A stretch of DNA of 30,156 bases from Entrophospora sp. SA101 (GCA_958430865.1 CAUDNR010001935.1:1-30156), one strand, 5' to 3'; counted from the stretch's first letter, positions 18,400-30,156 are shown. Numbers and translations: made by a program. The notes: generated by a model not told the origin, from the sequence alone.

Positions 18400-18904
18400 T
18401 TAAATGGTTTTTATAGGAAAAATTATATTTATTTATAGTGGAGTTATTGAAAAAGATAATTTGAAGTTTTATTCTTTTACAATTTTTAAATATCAACGAA
18501 AGTTATGACTATGATTTTTGATTATTTGAATTTTATTTACCTATATATAATTTTTTTGCACTTATTCTTGAAACTGATTTGTATGTTAAATGTACATAAA
18601 CTCTTTTTTTAATTTCTTTTGTCAAATTCATTTGAACCCTGAAATCATTGGGTAGTAGTACAAATGTTCACTTTGTTGAATTTTGTTGTTGCAACATGGC
18701 CCATACAATAATATCTTTAAAACGTTATAAACTCGGTCTAGATCTATTGTGACATGCACTGTACAAATAATAACAATAATAATTTTTGTTTTAAGAATTT
18801 TTGTTACTCAATATTTCTTGTATTCTCTTGGTTTTATCTTCTAATAGATATAAATCAAATAACTTCTGGCTCAATAACTAAAAAGCAGGGGTAAAAACAT
18901 TGTA

Positions 18905-21557
18905 TTAACTAACGTCTTGGAAGGTGTTGGAAAAATAAATTCCCTATAATTAATCAATTGAAATTGTTTGTTTGTTTGTTTGTTTACCTGATATTCTTGT
19001 AATGGATTTAAATTGGTTATTTCATCAATTTTTAAACCTATTTCTATCACTGAAGAATCTTCTTTTTGATTTATTTTATTTTCGTCATTTTCATAATCAC
19101 CATTTTGAAGTTTATCTGTATTATTATAATATAGGTATTGTTATCATCATCATCATAATTATCATCATCGTTATATGTATATTCATATTTTTTACCTTTT
19201 AGAATTTCATTTAATTCATTAGATCTTTTTTGATAATTGATTTCCAATGATTTACACTTATTCTCGATTGGTTGCAAATATTCTTTACTTATTTTATCTA
19301 TTAGGTTAGAATCCCAGACACCAGTCTATGCATAATCAAGAAAATATAATTATTACGTTTCTCTAGTTTTTAGAGTGAAGAAAAGGAAAAATAAAATTTA
19401 CCAAATTGTTTTTATCTCTAATTAGTAAAAATAATAAGAAATTTAGACCATTCATGATAAAACTACGTTTATCAAAAAAGTCTGATTCGTTTTCTAAATC
19501 ATTGAATTTAAAAAAAAAGATATTTTGAAAAAACCCTTCAACAAGTAACTTGCTAGAAAATATTGAATAAAATTCCTTCTCATTCTCGTCTCTTGAAATA
19601 TTTTCTTTATTATAAGCTTTATCCAAATTCTTTGCCACAATTTCTTTAATCATCCATATTGCAGCACTTTTCATTGATTCAAATGGACAATTCACCAATA
19701 ATTCGTTTAATAAATACATTTTTGCATCCTCTTTACATAAACCAATCAGAGAAATTATTAGTTGATGTGCAATGAATCTTAATGATTCGTTTGGTGAAGT
19801 TGAAGCAAAAGAAACAACAGACTATAAAATCAATAATCGATTAATCAATATCAATTAATTAATAAATATATGTGAGTGCAAGTATATATAATTATAATTA
19901 TAAAATAACATACTTGAAAAACCATAAATAAATTACTCCCATCTTTTGCCAATTTTGCTTCCAAATGTCCAATAGTAAACATATTTTCTTCATTTCTTTC
20001 ACTCAAATAAATAAGTATTAATAGAATTTTATCTGCCATTCCTGATTTATTTTCATCACTAAATCATTACCATCACCATAAATAATAATAAGAATAATAA
20101 AATTAAAAAGATCGATAATATCTTGTTTTCACAAAAATTTATTAATATATAATTTTTCTTTTTTTTACCTTGTTAAAGAAGATATAATCAAAGGACAAAT
20201 TTTTTTGAATAACCATTCAGGAGCTATTGGTATTTCTTTTTTCTTGGGTTTGTTTTTATCATTATCATCATCTAGAGGCATAAATTGATATAAAATTATT
20301 GATGCCAAATATAATATTGTTCCTTCTTTCGATATAGGAAAATTTTTTGTGGAAAATCCTTCATTGTCATCATTCTTAACATCTTTATATTCCTTACTAC
20401 TACCTACAAATATATAATTAATTATTAAAGTTTGCTTTAACCTAAAATTTAAAACTATTATATAAAAATAATTATGGGTACCTGTTGAATTATTGAAGTA
20501 ATTGACTAAATTATCAATTGAAATATTTGCTTTAAAAGATGCATCCTTTAAAAAAAATTTTTTTTTTGATAAATTAATTAATTAATTAAATCAATCATAA
20601 AATATTTTATATCGCTTATTACCAATAATCTGCTCAATCTAATTTTATCAATAGACTTGATTTTTTCACTTTGCCTACTTTTCCATGGAATGTTATATTT
20701 AGGATGAAACATTTCATAATAAGTAGATGACATTGGTATATGAGTGGAATAAATGATGAAATTTTCAAAAGCAATCATCAAAATATAATTGATTAAATAA
20801 TATTCTTGACTTGATAAATCTTTTGGTGTTGAAGTAAGCTTTAAATCCTATAATTTATTTATTTATAAAAAAATATATCAATAATAATAATAATAATTTA
20901 ATTGTTAAAATTGAATAAAATCAAATAAATAATATACTTTGTTATTTGAATCAACAAATCTGGATATTGATTCAGTGAGTTTAATACAATTTTCAATTAA
21001 AGAGTCATTTATCTTATTATCATCATTTAATTCAGGTATTATTATTCTCCATATTTTAGCAAAATTACTAATAGTATCTGGTAAAAATTTTATAATATTT
21101 TTTCTATCTAATTTATCAAGTACTAATGGATAATTATAAAATATATGGTGATGATTATGATTATGGTTATGGTTATGGTTATGATTATGATTGTGGAACA
21201 AAAAAAGTTTTACCAATTCCTAAAGCTTTGGCCAATCCTATAAATTCCAAGGCGATTTGTTGTTTTTTATTATTGCTATTATTATTACCATTGGCATTCC
21301 AATCAAACCAACTAAATCTTTCTAAAATCAATAAATGGGTTTCTCGAGGATTGTTATATTGAGCAATGCTATTAATAATTTCTTGTGATATTATAAATCT
21401 GATGTCAGTAATATCTGATTGATCAAGTGATAAATATGGCGCTATTAATGTAAAAAGATCCCAGGAAATATTCTTAAGGAGTTCAATCTAATAATAATAA
21501 TAATATCATTACTATTATTCATTTGAAGGATTTATAATCTACCAATCTTAACACTAT

Positions 21558-21588
<31 letters not shown>

Positions 21589-21983
21589 AACGACCTATTT
21601 TTAATTTGTAAAATAATATTCTTTTTTTTAAAAAAAAATCAAAAGAATTTACTTTTTCATAGTTTCCATTTCCATCATCTAATGGAATAATTAGATTTTT
21701 TATATGATCAAGTAATTCAGATTGTTCTTTGACGGAATATTTAGTTGTATCAGATAAACTGTCAGTTAGAAGTGAAGCGAACAGAATGCAAGGTTCAGAG
21801 TTTGATGGATCTTGCTTTACATTCTTTTATTTAAATATGTTTTATTATTATTATTATTATCTTTATTTTAAAAAGTAATAGGTAAACGTTGAATTTTTTC
21901 AAATTTATTGGCAAAAAATTTACCTTGATACATTGAGCTGCCAAACTTTCGATTTCTTTTTTGATTTTCTCAATACTTGACAT
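18905..21983 (-). CDS. YAP-binding/ALF4/Glomulin-family protein, 12 exons, 691 aa (copy B)
   Basis: Exons 21924-21983, 21653-21823, 21214-21487, 20938-21122, 20623-20847, 20482-20545, 20169-20403, 19914-20058, 19402-19821, 19196-19325, 18988-19115, 18905-18943. Coding and intron sequence appear identical to the gene at 5815-8893, and all frames are open. Intron 2 carries a (GAT)n run (about 21558-21588) and intron 3 a CATAAT/CATAAC run; both have the same length as in copy A. With both copies intact, the locus would give a doubled dose of a protein that in other organisms works by stoichiometric binding. Confidence 0.82.
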
Positions 21984-22205
21984 TTTTTAATTAATAATGA
22001 AAAAATTGATATTAATTATAATTATATTAATATATTAATATATTAATTAAAAATGGTCACCCAATTTCGGGGCCCTGTTATATTTTGAGGACGTTGAATT
22101 TATTTTATTTATTACAAGTAAAATGAAAATAAAGATAAAGATAAAAATAAAAATAATAAAAGCGAATATTATATTAATTAATTAAATTTAATTTGTATTC
22201 TATAT

Positions 22206-23219
22206 TTATTGTAAATAATCATCGTCATTATCGTCATTATCTTCATTATCGTCATTATCGTCGTTATCATCGTCCTCCTCCTCCTCCTCATAATCCTCCT
22301 CGTCGTCCTCCTCATACTCATCATCATCTTTTGATTTAATCATATAATCATTTTTTTGAATTCCACGAACTTTATTGTATTGATTTAGCACACCTTCTTG
22401 AGCAATTTGTAATTGAGATCTTACACTATCACTTAAACCGTTAACCATAGATCTAGCTCTAATTTGACCTTGTTCTATGGCGATATTGCTAGTATCTCTG
22501 AATTCACCTGCTCTATCGGTTAATCGAGAAGTGGCAGTATTTGCAGTGTATAAGAAATCGCCAGCACTCGTAATCAACTCACCCATAATGTAACGAACTA
22601 CTTTCTCATACCACCAATTAACAATCGGGACACTTTGAATAAGACCTTCAAGTGTCCAATTATCCTCTTGTTTATAAATATACAATAACCCAGTATCTTC
22701 ATCTTCACGGAGTCTGAGCACGGTCACTGAAGGAATCTCAAAATGAAAAAATGGAAAAAATCTTGGACGTAAATGTTGAATCAAATGAATTATAGCAACG
22801 TAGCCACTAAGTATTTATATGTATATATGTAAGAAATAATAATGCTCGTTGTTGGTTTGTATGTATGTATGCATTAGAAAAAAATAGAGACTTACTCAAA
22901 TATTGGATAATCTTTAATGTCAGGTTGTTGAGAATTTAAAGAAGTCCATACTCTAAATACTTTACGAATATTATGTGTACCCCCAACATTTAAAAGTGGA
23001 TGTGTTAATTGTGCATCTTTGGTGAAATATGATTCAAGTACATGTTTATATCTTGTCTCATCATATGAAAGAAGGTCATCAATGATTTCTATTATTATTA
23101 TTAGTGTTTTTTTTTAATTATTAGACGAAATATATTTAGGGAAGGGTGAAAAAAAATATAAAAAATATCGATGATTCTTCTTTACCAGGTAAAATATCGG
23201 CGGCCTTTTCACTATCCAT
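22206..23219 (-). CDS. SigF-like NTF2-fold protein with acidic tail, 3 exons, 275 aa (copy B)
   Basis: Exons 23186-23219, 22896-23088, 22206-22806. No difference seen from 9116-10129, including the length of the Asp/Glu-rich tail. Both splice junctions are intact, so this copy should be functional if copy A is. Confidence 0.75.
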
Positions 23220-23231
23220 TCTTATATTGTA

Positions 23232-23263
<32 letters not shown>

Positions 23264-23914
23264 GCACGAATTTAAAGAATTTTATTAGAAATCTGTTGGA
23301 ATTATTAATGTCTTTATTTGTTAATTGTTCGAGTCAAAAAGATTTTTTTTTTAAAAATTTGTTTATTTTTATTTAATATAATACAATATAGAAATAATAA
23401 TTAATCCTTAATTTTTCACATGCTTAAAGTATTGTCGATCTATGTATATTATGAAATTTTTTGTGTTGATCTTCAAAAAATTTTCACATTGAAAAAACTG
23501 TGGCAGTTGTGAAATAAGTCATATAACAACAATAAAACTTTTTTTTTGAAAACGTTATGACTCTCAGATACTCTGCCTAACAAACATTATTTATCTTATG
23601 TGATATGGAAACCACAGAAAAACTTTTTTTATTTAGTTAATGTGGTATAATATTCACATTTTTTATAATGATTAATTAGTTGTTGACTAACTTGCAAAAA
23701 AAAAAAGAAAGAAAAAAAAAAGAATATAAAAAAAATTTGATGTAAATCATTTGTTTGATGATATTATGGGATAAACACATGACGATTACTTTTTATTTGT
23801 GTACATACATGTATGCAGATGGAGAGAAATCTTTGGAAAAAAAATAAACTTTGATATAAGGGAAAAACAAAAAAAAAAGAGTTGCATCCTCTTATCTTTT
23901 TTATCGATTGATTA

Positions 23915-24112
23915 TTAATTAAGCCATTTAAGGGTAGGTAAACCACGTGTTATTTTATATGCTCTATTGTTATTGTAAAAAGGATACGTCTTATTCAAAG
24001 CAAGAATAATTGTTGCAGGATTTTCTAATTTCTTATGTTTAAATGTAAAATGAAACTTTCTATAATTAAACGATTCAATTATATTAATAAAAATATTGTT
24101 TTGTATTAGCAT
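23915..24112 (-). CDS. possible exon crossing the right duplication border (copy B)
   Basis: The frame KFHFTFKHKKLENPATIILA ... TRGLPTLKWLN is open from 24112 and crosses the border at 24098. The first residues (LIQNN) come from sequence unique to copy B. The frame could also start after the AATTATAG acceptor at 24060. Whether an intact upstream exon exists in 24113-25105 is unclear. Confidence 0.3.
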   Translation of the reverse strand: MLIQNNIFINIIESFNYRKFHFTFKHKKLENPATIILALNKTYPFYNNNRAYKITRGLPTLKWLN

Positions 24113-25105
24113 TAAACATCCTTTTATTTATCGTAACTAAACACATAAACATTTGGTAATGAAGATAAAGTATGGAATCAAAAATTATAGGCTGTTGAGA
24201 GTTTTGGGATTATTATTATTATGTATAGAAAGATACATCATTATCAAGTGATAATTGTTTTTTAAAATTAAATTATCTCATCTTCCCTCTCACCATTCTC
24301 ACTAAGATTTTGACTTTGGCTTCTTCTGATCTATTTTTTATAATCAAATCTTCATATTATTCTAATTAAAAATGTTGAAAACAATGACATTGATCGGCAA
24401 AAATTTTTGGATTCCTCTTGAGGGAAGAAAATGATTGATTATTACTATTACCATAATATTCTTTTTGGACTTTTTCTTAAATATGAAGATTTATTGGGCC
24501 AGATAAGATTATTATCATTACAGAACATGTGCAGAAGAACATTCAATTTAATAAATTAATGATGGATAGGCAAAATGCTTTTATAATTAAAAAAATAAAG
24601 CAAGTAAAAATAAATTTTTTTTTATAAATTAAATTTTTTTTATTATTTTTTTATGTATATAGATGAGATGATATGATGTTAAAGAGAAAAATAAGATTTG
24701 ATCGCAAATAAAGGTAAATTGAGAGAGATATATTTTTGTTTTAAGGTAAATTGAAAGTTATACATTTGTTTTAGAGGAGACAGAGAGAGAGAAAAAAAAG
24801 AGTTGTTTAGGAGAAAAAGTAAAAGAATAGAAGAATAAACAAGATTGCTTGTCAACCAAAATTTGATGTTTTTTTTAAATGTATATTCGCGTGTAAATAT
24901 GTATTTATATTATATGAGAAATAACCTATATATAAAGATTATTTTTTTTTGTCCTTGTAATTATATATATAATTGTTGTTGTTGTAATTATGTTGTTATA
25001 ATTGTTTGTCGTTTGTAATTGTTATTATTGATGATGATGATTTTTTATTGATGATATTATAGTAATAATGAATATTATTATCAATATTAATATTTTAGTA
25101 ATAAA
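24113..25105. other. intergenic; 3' flank of the KH-protein gene
   Basis: AT-rich, with poly-T and GAGAGA runs (about 24720-24790) and a TTGTTGTTGTTG stretch near 24973. No open frame with coding character. The part just left of 25106 should be the 3' untranslated region of the KH gene. Confidence 0.5.
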
Positions 25106-26698
25106 TTAAGCATCTGAATCGCCACCATTAATGGCAGCATTTAATCTACGTTCCTTTTCGTTTTCCAATTGGTTGTATAATAAAAAGAGAGCCTTCTCAT
25201 TAGATTCGGCACTTCCTTGGATCGTAAACATACGTTCCCCGGTCTCATCATGTGGAGTTTTAGCAATACTAATACGAGAACCTGAAAGTCTACGAATCTC
25301 AGATATTTTAGAACCTCCTTTACCAATAATACAACCTACCATATCAGCAGGAATAGAAATGTTTTGTGTTTTAACGTTGGAAGAATCATAATTAATATTG
25401 TTGTTATTATGGCTATGATTATTATGATGATTGTTACTTGATGATTGACGACGATTATTGTTGTTAATGTTGTTATGGTAATCGTTATTATTGCTATTAT
25501 TTCTGTTGTTAAGTGGACGAGTGAAATCGGTACCATTTCCTGTGCGAGTGGTGTAATCATTTCTACGGATTGGGGGATAAGTTGAGGTGACCCTAATGGC
25601 AGGATTATATAATACAGTTCCAATACCACGTTCATTATCTTCAATAAGGCATCTACCAATTTCCCAAACTGCTAAACGTATAGCTTCAACCGTTCCTTGA
25701 ACTTCAACAACTCTTTCTGTGCTTTGTGGTAACATTTCTTTTGATGCTACCATTCTAGCACTGGAGACATCTTGAATATGTTTAATCTTAAGACCTTGTC
25801 TACCAATAATAGTACCCATTAAATTATGGGATATAAGCAGACGGACAGAAGTGTAAGCATTAGGTGGTGGCGTGATAGGTGTAGAATTAGGACTAGCATT
25901 GACAGGATTCTCAAGAAGTGTTTGTGCGATCAATGAATATGCCTATAATGTGTATATATATACATATAATAAATTTATAAATAATTAATACATAAATTAT
26001 TTGTTATTTATTTTACTTGTAAATCATAATTATCAACTCATCAATTCATCAATTACCTTCGCAACACCTTCAAGTGTACCTACAACAGACAATACTCTGT
26101 CTTGAACGCCTTGAACAACTTTTGTTACACCAGCTTTTACTCCAGTTACTTCCCTAAGTTCAGCAACATTTTTACCAGCTTTACCAATAATAACACCAGC
26201 TTCTTTAGTAGATACCAAAGCTCTAAGTGTAAGTGTTGATTTGCTTATATCAATATTAGTTTCACTACTTTCTCTGGATAATTCTTCTTTAATAGCCTCC
26301 TCTTCTTTAGCAACATCGCCTTTATCAGCTACAGGATTTGCTTGATCATTATTAGTAATATTGATGAAAGAGGAGTTGAAAAGTGATTGAGGATTGGCAG
26401 TGGGGGGGATAACAGCAGTTACTTGACCATTAATGATGGAAGAAGGATTAGAAGAGGGCGGTGTAGTAGTAATAGCGGTAGCGGTGGCGGTAGTAGATGT
26501 TGTCGAGGTTGTTCCATTGTTTGTTGAAGTAAGGACAGTAGTTGGAGAAGTTGGGGTAGTGCTAGTAGTGCCAGCAGCAGCAACAGCAGCAGCAACAGCA
26601 GCAACAGTAGTAGTACTATTAGGATTAGTAGTAGTAGCTATACCATTACTTTCAACTTGTTCTTGACTACCACGGTTAGTATGAGGATCGTTTGGCAT
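25106..26698 (-). CDS. three-KH-domain RNA-binding protein (PCBP/Rnc1/Khd1-like), 2 exons, 492 aa
   Basis: Exon 1 is 26057-26698 (214 codons). A 114-bp intron follows (25943-26056, GTAATTG ... TATAG), then exon 2, 25106-25942. The joint is in phase 0 and rebuilds KH1 as EGVAK-AYSLIAQ. Domains: low-complexity Thr/Ser/Ala-rich N-terminus (1-150); KH1 about 155-228 with GKAG at 172-175; KH2 about 245-314 with GRQG at 261-264; an Asn/His-rich linker about 355-400; KH3 about 406-473 with GKGG at 421-424. The three GxxG loops and the spacing fit the poly(C)-binding/hnRNP K group, whose fungal members (S. pombe Rnc1, yeast Khd1/Hek2 and Pbp2) bind mRNAs and control their stability, translation or localisation. 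No frame damage. The start Met is followed by PNDPHTNRGSQEQ, and no earlier in-frame ATG is near. Confidence 0.92.
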
Positions 26699-28413
26699 TT
26701 TTTTTTATGCTATTAATAAAAAAAATATAAGTATAAATAAATATAGTATATATATACACTATTTATTTTTTATTTTTTTTTTATATATTTTTTATTTTTA
26801 ATATTTTTTTTTGGTTTTTATAATTTGTAAATTGGAAATTTTAAAAATTCTTTGAAATTAAAAAGTACTAAGGTAGAGAGGAATAAAAGGAATAATAAAA
26901 GGGTAGGTCGTATTAGTGTAGCGAAAAGGAAGAAGAGAACGGAAGGGTGAAAAAATTTTTTTTTTTCAACTGTCCCAACGTTAAATTTTTCTTTTGGGTA
27001 CACAAGAAAATTATATAATTCTTATTAATTATTAATATAAGGTTAAAAAAGAAATATTGTAAATAATAATAATAAATGAAGATTCATTTGAATTGGCAAA
27101 GAAATATTGATTATGTAGATTATGTGTGAATTATGTGATTTGATAACCTGTTGAGTATGGAGGGTAGGTTGTGTAATTAGATAAGAATGAGAAATGCTGT
27201 GAACTTTTTTTCAAAAAAGAAACAAGTCTTGATGACGTGACATTGTACTTTTTTAAAAAAGAAAAATTATTCTCTTTAATATAATTAATCAAGCAGAAAA
27301 TCATTTTTAAATGAACATTTTTTTTCATAAATTAATTAAATGAAAGCACGACCGAAATTTTAAAATTGGAAAATTAGAATCTTCATTCATAAAAATATGA
27401 TTGTAAAAACGTGTGAGTTCACTTTCTTCTTAATACCTGACTTAGTATTACTAAATAGTCTTTTTCGTATTCTTTATTGATGATTTTGGATTTTTGCGTG
27501 TACCAACCACCTTACATACATACATACATACATATTATTTATACACTATATTTATTGCAAACAAAAACAATTTCTGTGGTACAAAGTGATAAATTTACTA
27601 AATGGCACAACTGTAATGTGATTGTGATATTAATAGTTTATCACACCGTGCCCTTCTAGAATTTTTTAATTGTTAGCTTTTTATATTGGTTTGAACCAGT
27701 AACATCTTTAAATTTATTTCTGGTAAAAAGACAATATTATTATTTATAGAGGTATTCTTGATGCTTGAAATCCATAGGAATATTTGATATGAGATTTCTG
27801 ATTTAAATTCATGAAATGGACTGTTAATAATCTCTTTGACTTTTACCACATTTGATAGAAGCTATATACAATGCGGATCATCTATACACAAAAGTTAAAA
27901 TTTTTGAAATATTATGTGATCCACACATTGGATTTTAAAAAACCCGCCACCATTCAATTCAGCTTTAAAAAGGAGTCTATTAATCTAAAGAAAAAATTGT
28001 CTCAAATTTTCTTTTCATATATATTTGAAAGTTATGCTCAGAAGTGCAAACAATAATTTTCGTGTTACAATATTTTGAATCTCATGACCAAATTTGATAA
28101 TGATTTTCTTTTAATGTAAATATGTTCGTTAAACTTTTTGTTGTAAAAAACTTTTATTTATTAATAAACAAAAGGAAATAAATAAATCAAATAAATCAAT
28201 TTATGTCGTAGAAAATATTCTATAAAAAAAGTTGTTATACGAAATTTACTTAGTCTCAATTTCTTAAATGTATAACAAAACTCGGAATTTTCAAAATGCC
28301 AATTTTCAGTTTAAGAAAAAACCAGCCAATAGGTTTTGGAGCTTGAGTCATGAACAATAAAACTTATCGGTTAAATTTTTTAAAATGATATAATTTTTTT
28401 TTGTTTTAGTATT
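26699..28413. other. long non-coding stretch upstream of the KH gene
   Basis: Poly-T rich 5' flank (26701-26820), then AT-rich DNA. A CATA tandem run lies at about 27514-27532. At 27871-27950 GGATCA and TGATCC face each other around an AAAGTTAAAATTTTTG core, a possible repeat-family end. No gene or RNA gene recognised. Confidence 0.45.
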
Positions 28414-28441
28414 TTGAAGTTACCCAATTGCGGTCGCGTTT

Positions 28442-28810
28442 ACTTCGTCGAAAATTATTTCGTCGACACCCATTTCGTCGAAAGTTCGTTTCGTCGAAAG
28501 TTCGCTTCTCGAAAGTTCGCTTCGTCGAATTTTTATTTCGTCGAAAATTATTTCATCCTCGAGCCAGAGACCGAACGAGTTAGATGTGAGGAGTGTGGGA
28601 AGTTAGTTAAGAAATTAGGTGAGGAAAGCGGGGTGTGTGGGAAGTGTGAGGAGAGTGAGGAGAAATTTGTTTAATGAAGTTTTTTTTTGTGACGAAATAA
28701 TTTTCGACGAAATGAACTTTCGATGAAACAAATTTTCGACAAAATGAACATTCGACGAAACGAACTTTCGATGAAACAAACTCTCGACGAAATGACTGTC
28801 GACGAAATGA
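28442..28810. mobile_element. foldback-type element with arrays of a 15-16-bp unit in inverted arms
   Basis: The left arm (about 28442-28553) is a tandem array of about eight units of the form TTTCGTCGAAAGTTCG. The right arm (about 28690-28810) is the same kind of array in reverse complement (CGACGAAATGAACTTTCG). Each unit is itself nearly palindromic around TTCGTCGAA. The innermost units of both arms match best (ATTTCGTCGAAAATTATTTC). The arms flank a 136-bp spacer of much higher GC content that contains a coding fragment. Long inverted arms made of short tandem units are typical of Foldback-like DNA elements. No target-site duplication was identified with confidence. Confidence 0.7.
28558..28674 (+). 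pseudogene. zinc-ribbon-like coding fragment in the foldback spacer
   Basis: The spacer reads LEPETERVRCEECGKLVKKL then GEESGVCGKCEESEEKFV and a TAA stop. Two C-x2-C pairs (CEEC and CGKC) separated by 14 residues resemble a small treble-clef or zinc-ribbon finger. The frame is open leftward through the whole left arm to an ATG at 28414, so a fusion of repeat-encoded residues and finger (86 residues) is formally possible. The GC content (near 50%) differs sharply from its surroundings. I read it as a captured gene piece or the remnant of a protein carried by the element; expression is not shown. Confidence 0.45.
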
Positions 28811-29065
28811 AACAGACCCAAAACAGCAAAAAATCCCTTAAAAACAGCATGGTGGACATTCAAATATCACATAAAATGTTACACGAATTATTTATATTGT
28901 TTAAAATAATCAACTAGTCCCATCAATTAAAGTGGGTACAAGTGTACTAATTAACGACCATTCAAACTTCAATATATTATTCTCCTAGTTGTTTTATACA
29001 AACTGCCAAAAGGTCACAGAGAAGATTACACTTTTCAAAATTGCAATCTATTTTATAAAAGTTAA

Positions 29066-30156
29066 ATGCCGCCTAAAATCAATTCTGCAATTACTGTAAA
29101 GAAGAAAGATTCTCTTTTTTCAAATTGTTATAATTTTGTGGTACAATATGACAGGAATCAAAAATACAACAAGAAAAATGATAACAAGTCATTTAAAAGA
29201 CATAAGTCAACTGAAAATATTGCAACTAATAATAATAATTCTTTAGCTTCAATTGAAGAATTACAAAATGAGATAACAAAATTAAAAAAGAAATAGAAGC
29301 TCTTACAATGTATTCAATAAATGAAATGACAGGTAAAAGATTTAGAATATAAATATATTGATGATATACAGTTCATTCTCTTTATGATGATAATAATAAT
29401 AACAGATCATTTGATGAAAAAATATCATTACATATTTATATATATATATTATTTTTATTTAACATAATGATATATTGATTCAAAATTAATAACTTTATGT
29501 ATACATCTTTAGATGCAGTTAATTTTTCAAGTATTTTCAATGACAAAATCAAAAGATTAACAACTGTTCTTGACAACTATCAATGTCATGAAAATAATGA
29601 GCCTATAAATGATCCTGATGAATTTATCAAAATGATTGAAACAAGAGATCCTGAATTAATTGGTTTTTTTGAATCCTGTTTCAAAAAATTTAACAACATT
29701 ATACAATTTTAAAAAAAAGGTAAACTTCTGCAAAAAAAAAAATGATTTATATTTGTCTAGCTCAGGTACTTCAGCATCAACTATAGACACTTTATCAAAT
29801 TTGGGATTTACAACTACATATAAAACTGTAATAAGAGAAAAAAAAAATATAGTAAAAAGTCATGAAGAAAGATTACTGGAATATTTAAGAAATAAAGTAT
29901 GATTGAAATAGATTAATATTTATTAATTTGAAATAATAAATTTTTTTATCTATTTTTAAAGCTTAATTTCCTTAATGTGTTGTTGATTGATGGTTATCAT
30001 GATATTCATCAAGCAAGAAACCCTATTTATACAAATTATCCAATGTAGCTCATATGGCTACAATTATGATACATACTCATGATATTCCACCAATTCCTTT
30101 TATCTCAACATTAGGTGAACCAATTCATAATCCTTTAAATGTTGATGCTGATTTAC
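29066..30156 (+). pseudogene. decayed member of the same dispersed family as the left edge (runs off the window)
   Basis: Segments in order: 29066-29296 MPPKINSAITVKKKD ... ELQNEITKLKKK, with an A-run frameshift after which EIEALTMYSINEMT continues to a GTAAAAG donor. Next is 29513-29711 after a CTTTAG acceptor, DAVNFSSIFNDKIKRLTTVL ... ETRDPELIGFFESCFKKFNN, ending at a stop in an A-run. Then 29744-29896, LYLSSSGTSASTIDTLSNLG and YKTVIREKKNIVKSHEERLL. A 65-bp GT-AG intron (29897-29961) leads to LNFLNVLLIDGYHDIHQARN, a frame change near 30040, and NVAHMATIMIHTHDIPPIPF. Introns and exon order are still legible, so the gene decayed recently. The middle part between FKKFNN and LYLSSSG appears deleted. 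Function unknown. Confidence 0.7.

Larger units (their letters stand above)
16657..24098. repeat. large direct duplication, copy B
   Basis: Second copy of the segment at 2992-11008, with one instead of two 573-bp tandem units and without the 2-bp insertion near 3011. Everything from 16974 to the right end appears identical to copy A. Copy B is flanked on the right by the KH-protein gene and on the left by the AAA-ATPase-like relic. Confidence 0.95.

Noticed and set aside
26433..26666. Plus-strand Val/Ala-rich frame opposite the KH gene N-terminus
   Set aside because: Shadow of the Thr/Ser/Ala-rich low-complexity N-terminal region of the KH protein.
28615..28863. Minus-strand 82-codon frame over the right foldback arm
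   Set aside because: It is produced by the repeat units themselves; the similarity of its peptide to the left-arm frame follows from the inverted repeat, not from protein conservation.

Overview
The window is AT-rich eukaryotic DNA with short GT-AG introns (many about 65 bp), long poly-A/T and trinucleotide tracts, and many decayed repeat-family genes. The host genes and relics look like an arbuscular mycorrhizal fungus (Glomeromycotina, Rhizophagus-like). The clues are a TKL-type kinase with the N-terminal C-x2-C/C-x2-C segment typical of that expanded family, an AAA-ATPase-like/PD-(D/E)XK relic, and two relics of a dispersed family I associate with Rhizophagus genomes. No bacterial or viral gene was recognised. 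All confident host genes lie on the minus strand.

Layout. 1-2991: repeat graveyard, with a decayed dispersed-family gene at the left edge, a decayed minus-strand coding stretch, and a 179-bp hAT-type MITE with an intact 8-bp target-site duplication. 2992-11008: copy A of a large direct duplication. 11009-15509: a broken protein kinase gene with a 123-bp Tc1/mariner-type MITE at its 3' end, then poorly coding DNA with small palindromes. 15510-15519: a run of 10 N, so the window is scaffolded. 15520-16656: relics (BED finger, GC-rich CGGGT palindrome, AAA-ATPase-like fragment). 16657-24098: copy B of the duplication. 24099-27000: an intact three-KH-domain RNA-binding protein gene and its flanks. 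27001-30156: non-coding DNA, a foldback element carrying a zinc-ribbon-like coding fragment, and a second decayed member of the dispersed family seen at the left edge.

The duplicated unit (7,442 bp in copy B; 8,017 bp in copy A because 573 bp are tandemly repeated and 2 bp are added) carries two complete multi-exon genes. One is a 12-exon gene for a 691-residue YAP-binding/ALF4/Glomulin-family protein. The other is a 3-exon gene for a 275-residue SigF-like NTF2-fold protein. An unrecognised Ser/Asn-rich ORF is also included. Both sets are intact, so the haploid sequence shows two copies of each. From position 3311 onwards I saw no difference between the copies, microsatellite lengths included. 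The few differences sit in the first 320 bp. Together with the N gap, this leaves two readings open: a very recent segmental duplication, or an assembly/haplotype artefact.

Exon structures were assembled by eye from splice sites and reading-frame continuity. Family names come from motif recognition; no database search was run.
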